Source: Bryobacterales bacterium
GTDB lineage: Bacteria; Acidobacteriota; Terriglobia; Bryobacterales; Bryobacteraceae
NCBI GenBank assembly: GCA_016721425.1
Contig: JADKID010000038.1
Coordinates: 682,001 to 746,000 of the forward strand
Reading direction: 5' to 3'
Length of the DNA stretch: 64,000 bases
This document shows positions 35,191-43,924 of the stretch, one piece after another (positions within the stretch are counted from its first letter, which is position 1; every line of letters starts with the position of its first letter). The position numbers and the translations under genes are program-made. The notes under the pieces are model-generated. The model made no database searches. It was not told the DNA's origin and saw only the letters and a program-made list of their open reading frames with translations.

Positions 35191-36513
35191 ATGAGCCACG
35201 TTCTCGTGCTCGGCGGCGGACTCGCCGGGCTCTCTACTGCAGCAGCACTCGGCCAATCCGGACATAAAGTCACCGTTCTGGAATCCCGATCTTTCCTGGG
35301 CGGCCGTGCCACCTCCTACCCCCTACCTGCCGGTGAAGCCGGTGAGGTGATTGATAACTGCCAGCACATCCTGCTGAAGTGCTGCGTCAATCTGCTGGAT
35401 TTCTACGGCCGCCTGGGCGTGGCAGACCGCATCCATTTTCACAAAGAGTTCCATTTCATCGAGCCGGGCGGCCGCACCTCCGTGATGCGCGCCGGTGTCT
35501 TTCCCCGGCCGCTGCATTTCACCGAGAGCTTCGCCAGCCTGAAATTTCTCTCGCTCGGCGACAAGCTGACCATTGGCCGCGCGCTGCTGGCCATTCAACT
35601 GGAACGCCACTCTCGGCGCGATCTCGATACCATCACGATGCTCGACTGGCTCCGCGAAAAGGGCCAGACTCCGCGCGCCATCGAGCGCTTCTGGCGCCAG
35701 GTGCTGGTGAGCGCCATCAATGAGGAACTGGACCGCATGGCGGCCGCGCACGGCTTCCAGGTCTTCTACCTGGGTTTCCTGGCCGCCGCGGACTCCTACC
35801 AGATGGGCGTCCCGGCCGTCCCGCTAGGCGAGCTCTATTCCGCCGAAGTCTGGCGGAGCATTCCCAACGTCGAAATCCGATTCCATACGCCCGTCACCGC
35901 CATCCGGTTTGCCGCGGGCCGTGTGGCCGGTGTCGAGACCGGCGGCGAGCTACTCCAGGCGGATCACTACGTCTCCGCCCTGCCGTTTGAAAAGCTCGCG
36001 CCGCTGGCGCCGGAACTGGGCATCGACTATTCCCCCTTCACACACTCTCCTATCACTGGAGTACATCTCTGGTTTGATCGCCCGGTGACCGCTCTGCCCC
36101 ACGGCACCCTTCTGGACCGTACCATCCACTGGTTCTTCAACAAAGACGGCGGCCGCTACATCCAGATCGTGATCAGTGCGTCCCGCTCTCTCACCGCGAT
36201 GCCTCGTGCGGAGGTGATCGATCTGGCTTTGCGCGAGCTGCGCGAATTCCTGCCCGGTGCACGCGCGGCGCAACTGGTCCAGGCTCACGTGGTGAAGGAG
36301 ATGCGGGCGACGTTCTCGGCTGCCACCGGCCTGGAACTGCTGCGGCCCGAATCGCGCACCAGCTTCGCCAACTTCACTCTCGCCGGTGATTGGACCCGCT
36401 CCGGCTGGCCGGCCACCATGGAGGGCGCCGTGCGCAGCGGCTACAAGGCCGCCGAGGCCGCCGCCGAGGCGCTGGGGCAACCTGGCCAATACCTGCACCC
36501 CGATATCGCTTAA
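35191..36513 (+). CDS. hpnE: Hydroxysqualene dehydroxylase, hopanoid biosynthesis
   Basis: A 440-residue FAD-dependent amine-oxidase/phytoene-desaturase-like protein of the HpnE family. HpnE reduces hydroxysqualene to squalene, the precursor of hopanoids. The Rossmann FAD site VLGGGLAGLSTAAALG is at residues 5-20, followed by VLESRSFLGGRATSYP, the family-typical DNCQHILLKCC and FYGRLGV, and the C-terminal FAD contact NFTLAGDWTRSGWPATMEGAVRSG. It lacks neighbouring hpnC/hpnD or shc in the window. The ATG directly follows the stop of the small membrane peptide. Nine bases later a small Ig-like protein gene begins in the same direction. Confidence 0.9.
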   Translation: MSHVLVLGGGLAGLSTAAALGQSGHKVTVLESRSFLGGRATSYPLPAGEAGEVIDNCQHILLKCCVNLLDFYGRLGVADRIHFHKEFHFIEPGGRTSVMRAGVFPRPLHFTESFASLKFLSLGDKLTIGRALLAIQLERHSRRDLDTITMLDWLREKGQTPRAIERFWRQVLVSAINEELDRMAAAHGFQVFYLGFLAAADSYQMGVPAVPLGELYSAEVWRSIPNVEIRFHTPVTAIRFAAGRVAGVETGGELLQADHYVSALPFEKLAPLAPELGIDYSPFTHSPITGVHLWFDRPVTALPHGTLLDRTIHWFFNKDGGRYIQIVISASRSLTAMPRAEVIDLALRELREFLPGARAAQLVQAHVVKEMRATFSAATGLELLRPESRTSFANFTLAGDWTRSGWPATMEGAVRSGYKAAEAAAEALGQPGQYLHPDIA

Positions 36514-36522
36514 ACTCTAGGT

Positions 36523-36906
36523 ATGCGCTTGAGACTGCTGGCTGCCTTCTCCCTTCTGCTCCTCGCCCTCCCGGGCGTTGTTCTGGCCGATCCTCCCATG
36601 ACCACCATCCGGATTGAGGTCAAGACATATAGCGACAAGCCAATTGACCGCGCCAGCGTCATCGTGAAATTTGTCGAGGGGCGCGATTACGCCAAGCTGG
36701 GCAAGAAGATTCAGACCTCCTGGCAGTTGAAGACCAACCAGGAAGGCCTGGCCAAGATCCCGGCTGTGCCGCAGGGCAAGATTCAGGTGCAGGTCATCGC
36801 CAAGGGCTATCAGACCTTCGGCCAGGTCTTCGAGGTCAACGAAGCCGAACGCACCATCGAAGTAAAGCTCAATGCGCCGCAGCCCCAGGTCAGCGCCCAC
36901 CAGTAG
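36523..36906 (+). CDS. Small exported carboxypeptidase-regulatory-like (Ig-fold) protein
   Basis: A 127-residue protein with a signal peptide (MRLRLLAAFSLLLLALPGVVLA) and one beta-sandwich domain of the carboxypeptidase-regulatory-like type. Landmarks are IRIEVKTYSDKPIDRASVIVKF, then KTNQEGLAKIPAVPQGKIQVQVIAKGYQ, with the usual N-x-x-G-x-A-x-I-P-A-V-P-x-G turn. Such domains bind surface polymers or other proteins. It follows hpnE by nine bases and is probably in the same transcript; whether the pairing is functional is unknown. Confidence 0.75.
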   Translation: MRLRLLAAFSLLLLALPGVVLADPPMTTIRIEVKTYSDKPIDRASVIVKFVEGRDYAKLGKKIQTSWQLKTNQEGLAKIPAVPQGKIQVQVIAKGYQTFGQVFEVNEAERTIEVKLNAPQPQVSAHQ

Positions 36907-37268
36907 CGCGCCTCTCCCCCCCATCTCTCCCGCATTACTTGGACCCTTACTTTGACCCTGCCGGGCGAAGCTGCTGAATCGCCTCATCTTCCTCGTCCGA
37001 TGTGCTCTACCGCGTCCAATTTCTCGCCCCAACCGGCGCAAAATCCGCAGTTTCACCCACATTAGTAGTGCCCTGGCCCGCGGGCCAAACCCGTCACACA
37101 ACCGTAAAATTCGATTCGCCCTAAAATCAAGCACATACACACCATGTACGTATTATTGTATTGACCGCCCACAACATCTTGGGGTATCGTTGCGAGTGCC
37201 CCCCTTCCTCCCTGTCACCACTGACTCGCCGAATGGGGACCCTTTTTGACATTCCCAAGGAGCCGGAC
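36907..37268. other. Intergenic region upstream of the B12-dependent ribonucleotide reductase
   Basis: No gene in 362 bases. I looked for a cobalamin riboswitch (the gene needs B12) and for NrdR boxes and found neither. A TAAAAT element near 37122 could be a -10. Two in-frame starts upstream of the chosen one (37161, 37233) would extend the reductase into this region. Confidence 0.35.
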
Positions 37269-40115
37269 ATGGGTCAGTTGAGTGTGGACTTGAGCGCGCA
37301 TACCAAGTCTTTCCGCCGCAGTCTACGGAAGGAAGAACGTACGGGCCTGGCGTTTCCCAGGTACTTTACGGCACGGCTGGAAGCCGGCAAAACCCCTTAC
37401 GACGAGGTGAAGTGGGAGCTTCGCTCCGCCACCATCGGCAACGATAAGGGCGCAATGATCTTTGAACAGAAAGATATTGAAGTCCCGGCCGACTGGTCTC
37501 AGACGGCTACCAACATCGTCGCCTCCAAGTACTTCCATGGCCGCATGGGCTCCCCTGAGCGTGAACGCTCCGTCGCGCAGCTGGTCCACCGCGTCGTCGA
37601 TACCATCGCCGAATGGGGCATCGACGGCCGCTACTTCCGCTCGCTCGAAGACGCCGCCAACTTCCGCAACGAACTCGCCCACCTGATGCTGACCCAAAAG
37701 GCGTGCTTCAACTCGCCTGTCTGGTTCAATGTCGGCGTCAAGGAAGAGAACCGCGGCTACGGTTTCTTTTATGACGAGCCCGCCGATACCATCAAGAAGC
37801 TGGATAAGACAGTCCACCGCCCGCAGTGCTCGGCCTGCTTCATCAACTCGGTCCAGGACTCGCTGGAGTCCATCCTCGACCTCGCCAAGACCGAGGGCAT
37901 GCTCTTCAAGTGGGGCTCCGGCACCGGCACCAATCTCTCCACCCTGCGGGAAGAAAACGGCCTGCTCTGGGGCGGCGGCCGCGCCTCCGGCCCGCTGAGC
38001 TTTATGAAGGGCTTCGACGCCTTTGCCGGCGTCATCAAGTCCGGCGGCAAAACCCGCCGTGCCGCCAAGATGGTGATCCTCAACGCCGAACACCCCGATG
38101 TCGAGCAGTTCATCTGGTGCAAGGCCAAGGAAGAGAAGAAGGCCCATACCCTCATCGACGCCGGCTACGATGCGTCGATGGACGGCGAGGCCTATTCCTC
38201 GATCTTCTTCCAGAACGCGAATAACAGCGTCCGCGCCACCGACGAATTCATGCAGGCCGTCGTCGACGACAAAGAGTGGTGGACCAAGTCCGTTGTTAAC
38301 AGCGAGGGCGTCAAGAAGTACCGCGCCCGCGACCTCATGCGCTCCATCGCCGAGGCCACCTGGCAGTGCGGCGACCCCGGCATGCAGTTCGACAGCACCA
38401 TCAATAAGTGGCACACGTCGAAGAACACGGATCGCATCAACGCCTCCAATCCTTGCTCCGAGTACATGTTCCTGGACGATTCGGCCTGCAATCTGGCTTC
38501 GCTGAATCTGATGCGCTTCGTCAATGGCGGCCTTTTCGACGTGGAGGCTCTACGCCACGCCGTCGATACCGTCACCCTGGCGCAGGAGATCATCGTCGAT
38601 GCCGCCAGCTACCCCACCGAGAAGATCGCCAAAAACTCGCACGACTACCGCCCTCTGGGTCTCGGCTTCGCCAACCTCGGCTCGCTGCTGATGTCCATGG
38701 GCGTGCCCTATGACAGCGAGGCTGGCCGCGCCTGGGCCGGCGCCATCTCGGCCGTCATGTGCGGCCAGTCTTACCTCACCAGCGCGCGCATTGCCGAAGC
38801 AGTGGGCCCGTGCCCCGGCTATGCCCACAATGAGGAGCCCTTCCTCGACGTCATCAAGCTGCACTGGGATCAGGTCAACTCCACCATCGATTCCAAGCTC
38901 GTCCCCCCGGCTCTCTTCGAAAACGCGTTCCAGGCCTGGAAGCAGGCCTACGAGCTCGGCAACAAGACAGGATTCCGCAATGCCCAGGTCACCGTCATCG
39001 CACCCACCGGCACCATCGGCTTCATGATGGATTGCGATACCACCGGCGTGGAGCCCGATCTCGCCCTCGTCAAGTACAAGAAGCTCGTCGGCGGCGGCGT
39101 CATCAAGATCGTCAACAACACGGTGCCCTCCGCCCTCATCCGCCTCGGCTACACGCCGCAGCAGGTGGAGCAGATCGTCCAGTTCATCGACACCACCGGC
39201 TCCATCGAGGGCGCCCCGGCGCTCAAGCCCGAACACCTCCCGGTCTTCGATTGCTCCTTCAAGGCCCCCAACGGCTCCCGCTTCATCCACCACATGGGCC
39301 ACGTCCGCATGATGGCGGCAGTGCAGCCGTTCATCTCCGGCGCCATCTCCAAGACCATCAACATGCCCGAGGAGTCCACGGTGGAGGACGTCATGGGCGC
39401 CTACATCGAGAGCTGGAAGCTCGGCCTGAAAGCGGTGGCCATCTACCGCGACGGCTCCAAGCGGGTCCAGCCCATGAGCTCCGGCAGCGCCAAGGGCGAA
39501 AAGGCGGCCAGCAATGTCTCGCTTGCCACCCCCAGCCCCGCCCCGGCGCGGATCGAGGAACGCATCGTCTACCGCCCGCAGCGCCGTAAGCTGCCAGACG
39601 AGCGCCAATCCATTACCCACAAGTTCGACATCGCCGGCCACGAGGGCTACATCACCGTGGGCCTCTTCGAGGACGGCACCCCCGGCGAGCTCTTCATCAC
39701 CATGGCCAAAGAGGGCTCCACCATCTCCGGCCTGATGGATAGCTTCGCCACCACGGTCAGCTACGCGCTCCAGTACGGCGTGCCGATCAAGTTCTTCATC
39801 GACAAGTTCAGCCACGTCCGCTTCGAGCCTTCCGGCTACACCGGTAATCCGCAGATCACGTACGCCAAGTCGATCATGGATTACATCTTCCGCTGGCTGG
39901 CGCTGAAGTTCCTCGGCCCGAACTATGTCGAGAACGAGGCCGGCAACTCGTCGCAACTGCGGCGCACCGAGCCCGAGCCTCAGCAGCAACTCCCGTTCTC
40001 GCCAGCCGACGGCATGGCCGACGCGCCGTCGTGCTCCGAGTGCGGCGGGATCATGACGAGGAATGGATCGTGCTATAAGTGCGAGAATTGCGGCGGGACG
40101 AGCGGCTGCTCGTAA
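37269..40115 (+). CDS. nrdJ: Vitamin B12-dependent (class II) ribonucleotide reductase
   Basis: A 948-residue adenosylcobalamin-dependent enzyme reducing ribonucleotides to deoxyribonucleotides, which works with or without oxygen. Landmarks are KACFNSPVWFNVG and QCSACFINSVQDS near the first redox cysteine, ASNPCSEYMFLDDSACNLASLNL carrying the radical-bearing cysteine region, and VTVIAPTGTIGFMMDCDTTGVEP. An extended C-terminal part (about 760-900) precedes a final zinc-ribbon-like tail CSECGG...CYKCENCGGTSGCS. ATG 37269 is chosen for its AAGGAG six bases upstream. An upstream ATG-like start at 37233 would add 12 residues (MGTLFDIPKEPD). A strong terminator follows directly. Confidence 0.93.
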   Translation: MGQLSVDLSAHTKSFRRSLRKEERTGLAFPRYFTARLEAGKTPYDEVKWELRSATIGNDKGAMIFEQKDIEVPADWSQTATNIVASKYFHGRMGSPERERSVAQLVHRVVDTIAEWGIDGRYFRSLEDAANFRNELAHLMLTQKACFNSPVWFNVGVKEENRGYGFFYDEPADTIKKLDKTVHRPQCSACFINSVQDSLESILDLAKTEGMLFKWGSGTGTNLSTLREENGLLWGGGRASGPLSFMKGFDAFAGVIKSGGKTRRAAKMVILNAEHPDVEQFIWCKAKEEKKAHTLIDAGYDASMDGEAYSSIFFQNANNSVRATDEFMQAVVDDKEWWTKSVVNSEGVKKYRARDLMRSIAEATWQCGDPGMQFDSTINKWHTSKNTDRINASNPCSEYMFLDDSACNLASLNLMRFVNGGLFDVEALRHAVDTVTLAQEIIVDAASYPTEKIAKNSHDYRPLGLGFANLGSLLMSMGVPYDSEAGRAWAGAISAVMCGQSYLTSARIAEAVGPCPGYAHNEEPFLDVIKLHWDQVNSTIDSKLVPPALFENAFQAWKQAYELGNKTGFRNAQVTVIAPTGTIGFMMDCDTTGVEPDLALVKYKKLVGGGVIKIVNNTVPSALIRLGYTPQQVEQIVQFIDTTGSIEGAPALKPEHLPVFDCSFKAPNGSRFIHHMGHVRMMAAVQPFISGAISKTINMPEESTVEDVMGAYIESWKLGLKAVAIYRDGSKRVQPMSSGSAKGEKAASNVSLATPSPAPARIEERIVYRPQRRKLPDERQSITHKFDIAGHEGYITVGLFEDGTPGELFITMAKEGSTISGLMDSFATTVSYALQYGVPIKFFIDKFSHVRFEPSGYTGNPQITYAKSIMDYIFRWLALKFLGPNYVENEAGNSSQLRRTEPEPQQQLPFSPADGMADAPSCSECGGIMTRNGSCYKCENCGGTSGCS

Positions 40116-40140
40116 CCCGATCCAGCACTCTACTCGCACA

Positions 40141-40172
40141 AAGGCCGCCCCCGGACCAAGGGGCGGCCTTTT
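40141..40172 (+). terminator. Rho-independent terminator of nrdJ
   Basis: Perfect 11-base stem AAGGCCGCCCC (40141-40151) / GGGGCGGCCTT (40160-40170), eight-base loop, ending in TTTT. It begins 25 bases after the nrdJ stop codon. Confidence 0.9.
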
Positions 40173-40263
40173 CCGTCCGGCGCACTTCAGCCACCGCCTG
40201 TCGGCGCAAGGAGTCGCTCTTCCGGAAGCACTCCGGAGGCACTACCATGAGGCTGAGATAGCC

Positions 40264-40536
40264 ATGAGTAAACGTGAACTCGTCGCCCTGGAACTGGAGT
40301 AACTCCCCGAGAGAGAGCTGGACATGCCCCTGGCGTTCTTGCGGTCTCTCAGGGAAGTCCCAGCCGAGACAGCCGCACCGTTGGCAGCGGCGGAGTCCTC
40401 TCTTGCCAAGGACTGGCTCACGCCCGAGGAGGACGCAGCCTGGGCCAGTTTGCAGGAGGAGATGTGGTCGTCCTCAACTTTCCATTCTCCGACCTCATCC
40501 GGTCCAAAAAGGGCGCCCGGCGCTCGTCATTGCTGA
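40264..40536 (+). pseudogene. Decayed antitoxin gene of a PemK-type pair
   Basis: Starting at ATG 40264 the frame reads MSKRELVALELE, stop, LPERELDMPLAFLRSL and on to SSLAKDWLTPEEDAAWASLQ. The final block SxLAKDWLxPEEDxAWxxL is typical of antitoxins paired with PemK/MazF toxins, and the start MSKxEL...xLPExxL...FL is typical of the same proteins. The stop codon TAA at position 13 stands exactly where CAA (Gln, giving QLPE) would be expected, a one-base nonsense change. The remaining frame runs to 40536 overlapping the toxin. It is therefore probably non-functional, unless translation restarts at ATG 40324. Family recognition is from motif memory. Confidence 0.65.
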
Positions 40537-40777
40537 ACTGTCTGGCGATGACCTCATCTTGTGCCAGATCACCAGCCAGACGCGAACTGATGAATACTCG
40601 GTATCGCTGAATTCAGCCGACTTCGTCTCCGTTGGACTCACTCAAGACAGCTGGATTCGCCCGAACCGTCTGTTTACTGCCGGCTCGGGAATCGTCGTGT
40701 ACCGAGCCGGTCAACTTCTTGGCGGTAAGCTCGATGAAACCGTCGAGAGGTTGACTGGAATCCTGCTCCCGTCGTAA
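40440..40777 (+). pseudogene. Frameshifted PemK/MazF-family toxin gene
   Basis: The frame from about 40440 gives GDVVVLNFPFSDLIRSKKG, the conserved beginning of PemK/MazF endoribonuclease toxins. At 40506-40513 (run AAAAAGGG) one base is missing and the downstream frame continues GRPALVIAELSGDDLILCQITS through to LDETVERLTGILLPS and the stop at 40777. A single extra G restores one continuous protein of about 110 residues, with KKGRPALVIA as the usual joining segment. A good start codon is not evident (CTG 40440 or GTG 40464). Its partner antitoxin upstream is also broken. Homopolymer position means sequencing error is possible. Confidence 0.65.
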
Positions 40778-40955
40778 CGATCCGTGCCTTTCTATCCTGC
40801 ACTCGCGATTTGGTGCGTAACTGGCCCCAAGCGACTCGCCGGCCAGCGTGCTCCGTGCCGAGGCTCCGCCCATGCCACTGTGATTGCACTCCCCACATCT
40901 CCGGCTTGTGAAAAGTCCCGTTGACTTGGCGGAATTCAGGGTTGATATTTAAGCC

Positions 40956-41993
40956 ATGAGGATACTCCTCCTCCCGGTATTTCTCCTTCTCGCCAGTGTC
41001 GCGGTGAGCCGTGCCCAGGATCTTCCGGTGGGGTCGGCTACGTACGGGGACATGGCGCTGCCTCTGGCGCTCGACGGCCGGGTGGTGCTGGAGTACCGGC
41101 AGATTCCACCGGAACCCGTGCCCGTGCAGCTCTTGTGTCCTGGAAAGACCTCCACCGAGTGGACGGATGCCAAGGGGCGATTCGCGATTCCGTTGGGCCA
41201 TCAGGCGTCCGAGGTGGCCGGTGCCGTTCCGCGCATGGAAGGGTGCCGCATTGTCGTCAGTCTCCCGGAGTTTCGGGTCATTGAGCGCAAACTGGGCCTG
41301 GTTCAAAGTCCGGCGAGCCTCAACCTGGGCGACCTGGTCCTCAGTCCAGTCGCGGGCCGGGCCGGCGGTTCATTCAGCGCCACGAGTTGGCAGGCGCCCA
41401 GCGCCGCGCGCAGGCTCTATATTCAGGCGCTCGAACAGATTGGCGCGAGGGATTTCAACACGGCCATCGCCACTCTGGACAAGGCGGCGATCAAATACCC
41501 GAGCTACGCAGCCGCCTATCAGATGAAGGGACAGGTGCTGGACCGGATTGGCGCCCGGGAACTTGCCCGTGCCTCGTTCGAGCGTGCGGCGTTGGCCGAT
41601 CCGGCCTATTTGAAGCCGCTCATCCAACTGGCTCAACTGGCGGCGGAGGACCAGGACCCCGAGGAGGCGGCGCGGCGCGCGGAGCAGGTCAACAGGATCG
41701 CGCCCGGTGAGTTTCCGGACATGTATCTGCTGGAAGGTGCGTCGTACTACAATCTCGATCGATTTGGCGACGCCGAGCGCACCGCCAAGGCCGGTATCGG
41801 CGCCGATCGCGGAAACACGCTGCCGCGTCTGCACAAGCTACTTGGCGAGGCACTCTACCGCAGGAGCGACTTTTCGGGCGCCCTGGCGCAATACCTCCAG
41901 TACCTGGAGGAAGCGCCGCAGGCTCCCGATGCGCCGGAGATTCAAGCCAAGGCAGAATCGTGCAGAAGGCTCGCCAGCATCCTGTCGCGCTAA
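40956..41993 (+). CDS. Exported TPR-repeat protein
   Basis: A 345-residue protein. A signal peptide (MRILLLPVFLLLASVAVSRAQ) precedes a beta-rich N-terminal domain (about 25-130, with a carboxypeptidase-regulatory-like turn TDAKGRFAIPLG). From residue 150 come at least four tetratricopeptide repeats (ARRLYIQALEQIGARDFNTAIATLDKAA; YAAAYQMKGQVLDRIGARELARASFERA; YLKPLIQLAQLAAED; RLHKLLGEALYRRSDFSGALAQYLQYL). TPR arrays are protein-binding scaffolds; the partner is unknown. It is alone and convergent with the IclR gene 20 bases further on. Confidence 0.82.
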   Translation: MRILLLPVFLLLASVAVSRAQDLPVGSATYGDMALPLALDGRVVLEYRQIPPEPVPVQLLCPGKTSTEWTDAKGRFAIPLGHQASEVAGAVPRMEGCRIVVSLPEFRVIERKLGLVQSPASLNLGDLVLSPVAGRAGGSFSATSWQAPSAARRLYIQALEQIGARDFNTAIATLDKAAIKYPSYAAAYQMKGQVLDRIGARELARASFERAALADPAYLKPLIQLAQLAAEDQDPEEAARRAEQVNRIAPGEFPDMYLLEGASYYNLDRFGDAERTAKAGIGADRGNTLPRLHKLLGEALYRRSDFSGALAQYLQYLEEAPQAPDAPEIQAKAESCRRLASILSR

Positions 41994-42012
41994 CGCCACG
42001 CCGGTCCCTGAA

Positions 42013-42807
42013 CTAACGCACTTCCGCCGCCGCCTTCTCAATCTCCAGCGCCATCTTCTTCATCATCGCCGGCACCACCGTCTCCAATTCCGCCGTGAAC
42101 CGCTCCTTCGGCATCGAGATGCTCATCGAGGCCACCACCTGGCCCTTCTCGTCCCGGATCGGCACGCCCACGCACTGCCCGCCGCTGACCGTCTCTCCCT
42201 TGTCCCAGGCGAAGCCCTGCGCCTTCACTTCCGCCAGTTCGATCAGAATCTTGCGCATATCCGTTTGCGTGGCCGAAGTCAGCGGGAAAATCCCGTAAGT
42301 GTGCAGCATCCGATTGGTGCGGTCCGGCGTCTGGTACGCCGCAATCGCCTTGCCCAACGACGAGGCATAGGGCTGGAGAATCCGCCCTCGATAGTTCGAC
42401 ATGCGGATCGGATGCAGGCTCTCCACCACGTCCACCACACGCGCCACGTCCCCGCGCAGTTGCGCCAGCGCCACCGTCTCGCCAAACTGCGATGCCACCT
42501 GCACCAGGAACGGCCTCGCTGCCTCGGCCATGCGCTTCTCCGCCTGCTCCGGGCCCGATCCACCCCAGCGCTTCACAGCCACATAATCGTCGGCCTGGTC
42601 CTTGCCCAGATAGTCCATCTGGCAGAGGGTCCTCAACAGCCGCAGCGTCGACGCCTTCCCAAGCCCCACAGCCTCCGCAATCTCCTTCAACCCTAGCGCC
42701 GTCGCTTCGCCCGAAAGCAACTCCAGGATTTGCAGCCCCTTGGCAAGCGACCGGGATTCATAGCCCTGCTCGGCTGTTTCCTTCGCAGAAGTGGAACGCT
42801 GTTTCAT
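42013..42807 (-). CDS. IclR-family transcriptional regulator
   Basis: A 264-residue regulator. An N-terminal winged helix-turn-helix (about 22-85: GLQILELLSGEATALGLKEI, AVGLGKASTLRLLRTLCQM) is followed by the IclR effector-binding GAF-like domain (about 95-255), with RPFLVQVASQFGETVALAQL, YASSLGKAIAAY and GETVSGGQCVGVPIRDEKGQVVASMSISMP as landmarks. IclR proteins sense small acids such as glyoxylate, uronate or aromatic intermediates. It is divergent from the DapA-family aldolase gene, with operator-like dyads in the 72-base interval, so it most likely represses or activates that gene and the downstream catabolic genes. Confidence 0.9.
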   Translation of the reverse strand: MKQRSTSAKETAEQGYESRSLAKGLQILELLSGEATALGLKEIAEAVGLGKASTLRLLRTLCQMDYLGKDQADDYVAVKRWGGSGPEQAEKRMAEAARPFLVQVASQFGETVALAQLRGDVARVVDVVESLHPIRMSNYRGRILQPYASSLGKAIAAYQTPDRTNRMLHTYGIFPLTSATQTDMRKILIELAEVKAQGFAWDKGETVSGGQCVGVPIRDEKGQVVASMSISMPKERFTAELETVVPAMMKKMALEIEKAAAEVR

Positions 42808-42813
42808 TATTTA

Positions 42814-42855
42814 TTGACTCCGAGGGACCGTCCCTATATTATACGAAGGGACGGT
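42814..42855 (+). promoter_or_regulatory. Promoter of the DapA-family gene with overlapping inverted repeat (IclR operator candidate)
   Basis: A -35 TTGACT (42814-42819), 17 bases, and -10 TATTAT (42837-42842) face the aldolase gene. A perfect 9-base inverted repeat ACCGTCCCT (42827-42835) / AGGGACGGT (42847-42855), 11-base spacer, straddles the -10, centre-to-centre 20 bases. Bound regulator there would block RNA polymerase. A TGGAACGCTGTTTCA dyad-like stretch at 42792-42806 lies inside the start of the IclR gene. Confidence 0.65.
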
Positions 42856-42879
42856 GGTGGAATTCACCGTACAATTACC

Positions 42880-43806
42880 GTGCCCTCACTCCTACCTAAC
42901 CAAATTCACGGGCCCATCGCGGCACTCCTGACACCGCGGACTTCCTCCGGCCTGATTGATCGAGACGCCCTGGAGGCCAATGCCCGCTTCGTGCTCTCCT
43001 GCGGGGCCCGCGGCCTCTGCCTCTCCGGCGCCACGGGCGAATACAGCATGGCCACCGAACAGGAACGCGTCGAAGCCGTGGAATGGATCCGCGCCATCGT
43101 GCCGCAGGATCGTCTCCTCCTCGCCGGCGTGGGTGCTCCCGATACACAATCCGCCATCCGCCTCGCGGGCCGATTCCAGGCCGCCGGCGCTGATCTGCTG
43201 CTCGTCCCCACTCCGCATTTCTTCCCCTATCCGCCCGCCGAGATCGAAGAGTTCTACCGCGTCTTCGCCGCCGCAACGCCGCTGCCGGTGCTGATCTACA
43301 ACCTGCCGCAATTCACCAGCGGAGTGCCGCTTTCCGTCGTTTCGCGCTTGATTGAAACCGTGCCCAACATCGTCGGTATCAAAGACAGCAGCGGCGAGAC
43401 CGCCACCCTTCGCGCCCTCACCGAGCGCCCTGAATTGGCCGCCCGCCGCATTATCGGCAACGATAACGTCTTCCGCGCCGTTCTCACCGGCGGCCTCGTC
43501 GATGGCTGCATCAGCGGCGTCGCCGGAGTCCTGCCCGAACTCACTGTCGCGTGCCTGCAAAGCGCCTCCGACCCCGCTCTCGCCCTGCTCGAAGAGCTCA
43601 TCCCCCACCTCGGCCCCTTCCCCACGCCCTGGGGCCTCAAGCTCATTGCCGAGGGCCGCGGCTTCTTCCCCGCGCGCCACGCCATGCCCGTCTCTCCTGG
43701 TATGCAGGACGAAATGCGCCAGTTCCTCGATTGGTTCTCCAATTGGTGGACCGTTGCGCTCCCGGCCCTCGCCGCGTCCTCCCAGTCCACGCTCGCCGGC
43801 CGCTAA
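42880..43806 (+). CDS. DapA/NanA-family class I aldolase
   Basis: A 308-residue TIM-barrel aldolase of the dihydrodipicolinate synthase / N-acetylneuraminate lyase family. The pyruvate-binding GATGE motif is at about 50-54 (LSGATGEYSMAT), the catalytic Tyr140 in VLIYNLPQF and the Schiff-base Lys168 in VGIKDSSG. Family members split keto-deoxy sugars, such as 2-keto-3-deoxygluconate, or N-acetylneuraminate, or make dihydrodipicolinate; the local sugar genes favour a catabolic role. I place the start at GTG 42880, where homology-like sequence begins (PSLLPNQIHGPIAALLTP). The open frame upstream of it is the IclR promoter region. Downstream 246 bases separate it from the glycoside hydrolase gene, with its own promoter. 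Confidence 0.88.
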   Translation: MPSLLPNQIHGPIAALLTPRTSSGLIDRDALEANARFVLSCGARGLCLSGATGEYSMATEQERVEAVEWIRAIVPQDRLLLAGVGAPDTQSAIRLAGRFQAAGADLLLVPTPHFFPYPPAEIEEFYRVFAAATPLPVLIYNLPQFTSGVPLSVVSRLIETVPNIVGIKDSSGETATLRALTERPELAARRIIGNDNVFRAVLTGGLVDGCISGVAGVLPELTVACLQSASDPALALLEELIPHLGPFPTPWGLKLIAEGRGFFPARHAMPVSPGMQDEMRQFLDWFSNWWTVALPALAASSQSTLAGR

Positions 43807-43851
43807 TTATCCGCTCCCGGCTCGGTGTCTTTGCCTCGCCCTCTTTCACTA

Positions 43852-43880
43852 TTGACACCACACCCGTTTCGCTTTACACT
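43852..43880 (+). promoter_or_regulatory. Sigma70-type promoter upstream of the glycoside hydrolase gene
   Basis: TTGACA at 43852-43857, exactly 17 bases, then TACACT at 43875-43880. The predicted start is near 43887, giving a leader of about 165 bases before ATG 44053. Confidence 0.7.
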
Positions 43881-43894
43881 GCAATTGGTGAATT

Positions 43895-43912
43895 GTGAAA
43901 CCGCCGTTTCAC
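43895..43912 (+). promoter_or_regulatory. Operator-like palindrome near the transcription start
   Basis: GTGAAAC (43895-43901), CGCC, GTTTCAC (43906-43912), a perfect dyad directly downstream of the promoter, followed by GTTTTTCAC. TGAAAC..GTTTCA half-sites resemble those bound by KdgR-type IclR and LacI-type sugar regulators; a similar stretch sits at the start of the IclR gene. It could alternatively act as a small RNA hairpin. Confidence 0.5.
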
Positions 43913-43924
43913 GTTTTTCACAGG

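Noticed and set aside
36907..37268. A cobalamin riboswitch or NrdR box before nrdJ
   Set aside because: I looked for the B12-box core and the NrdR dyad and saw neither.
38550..40139. 529-residue minus-strand ORF over nrdJ
   Set aside because: Antisense shadow of a certain gene in GC-rich DNA; no domain and no RBS.
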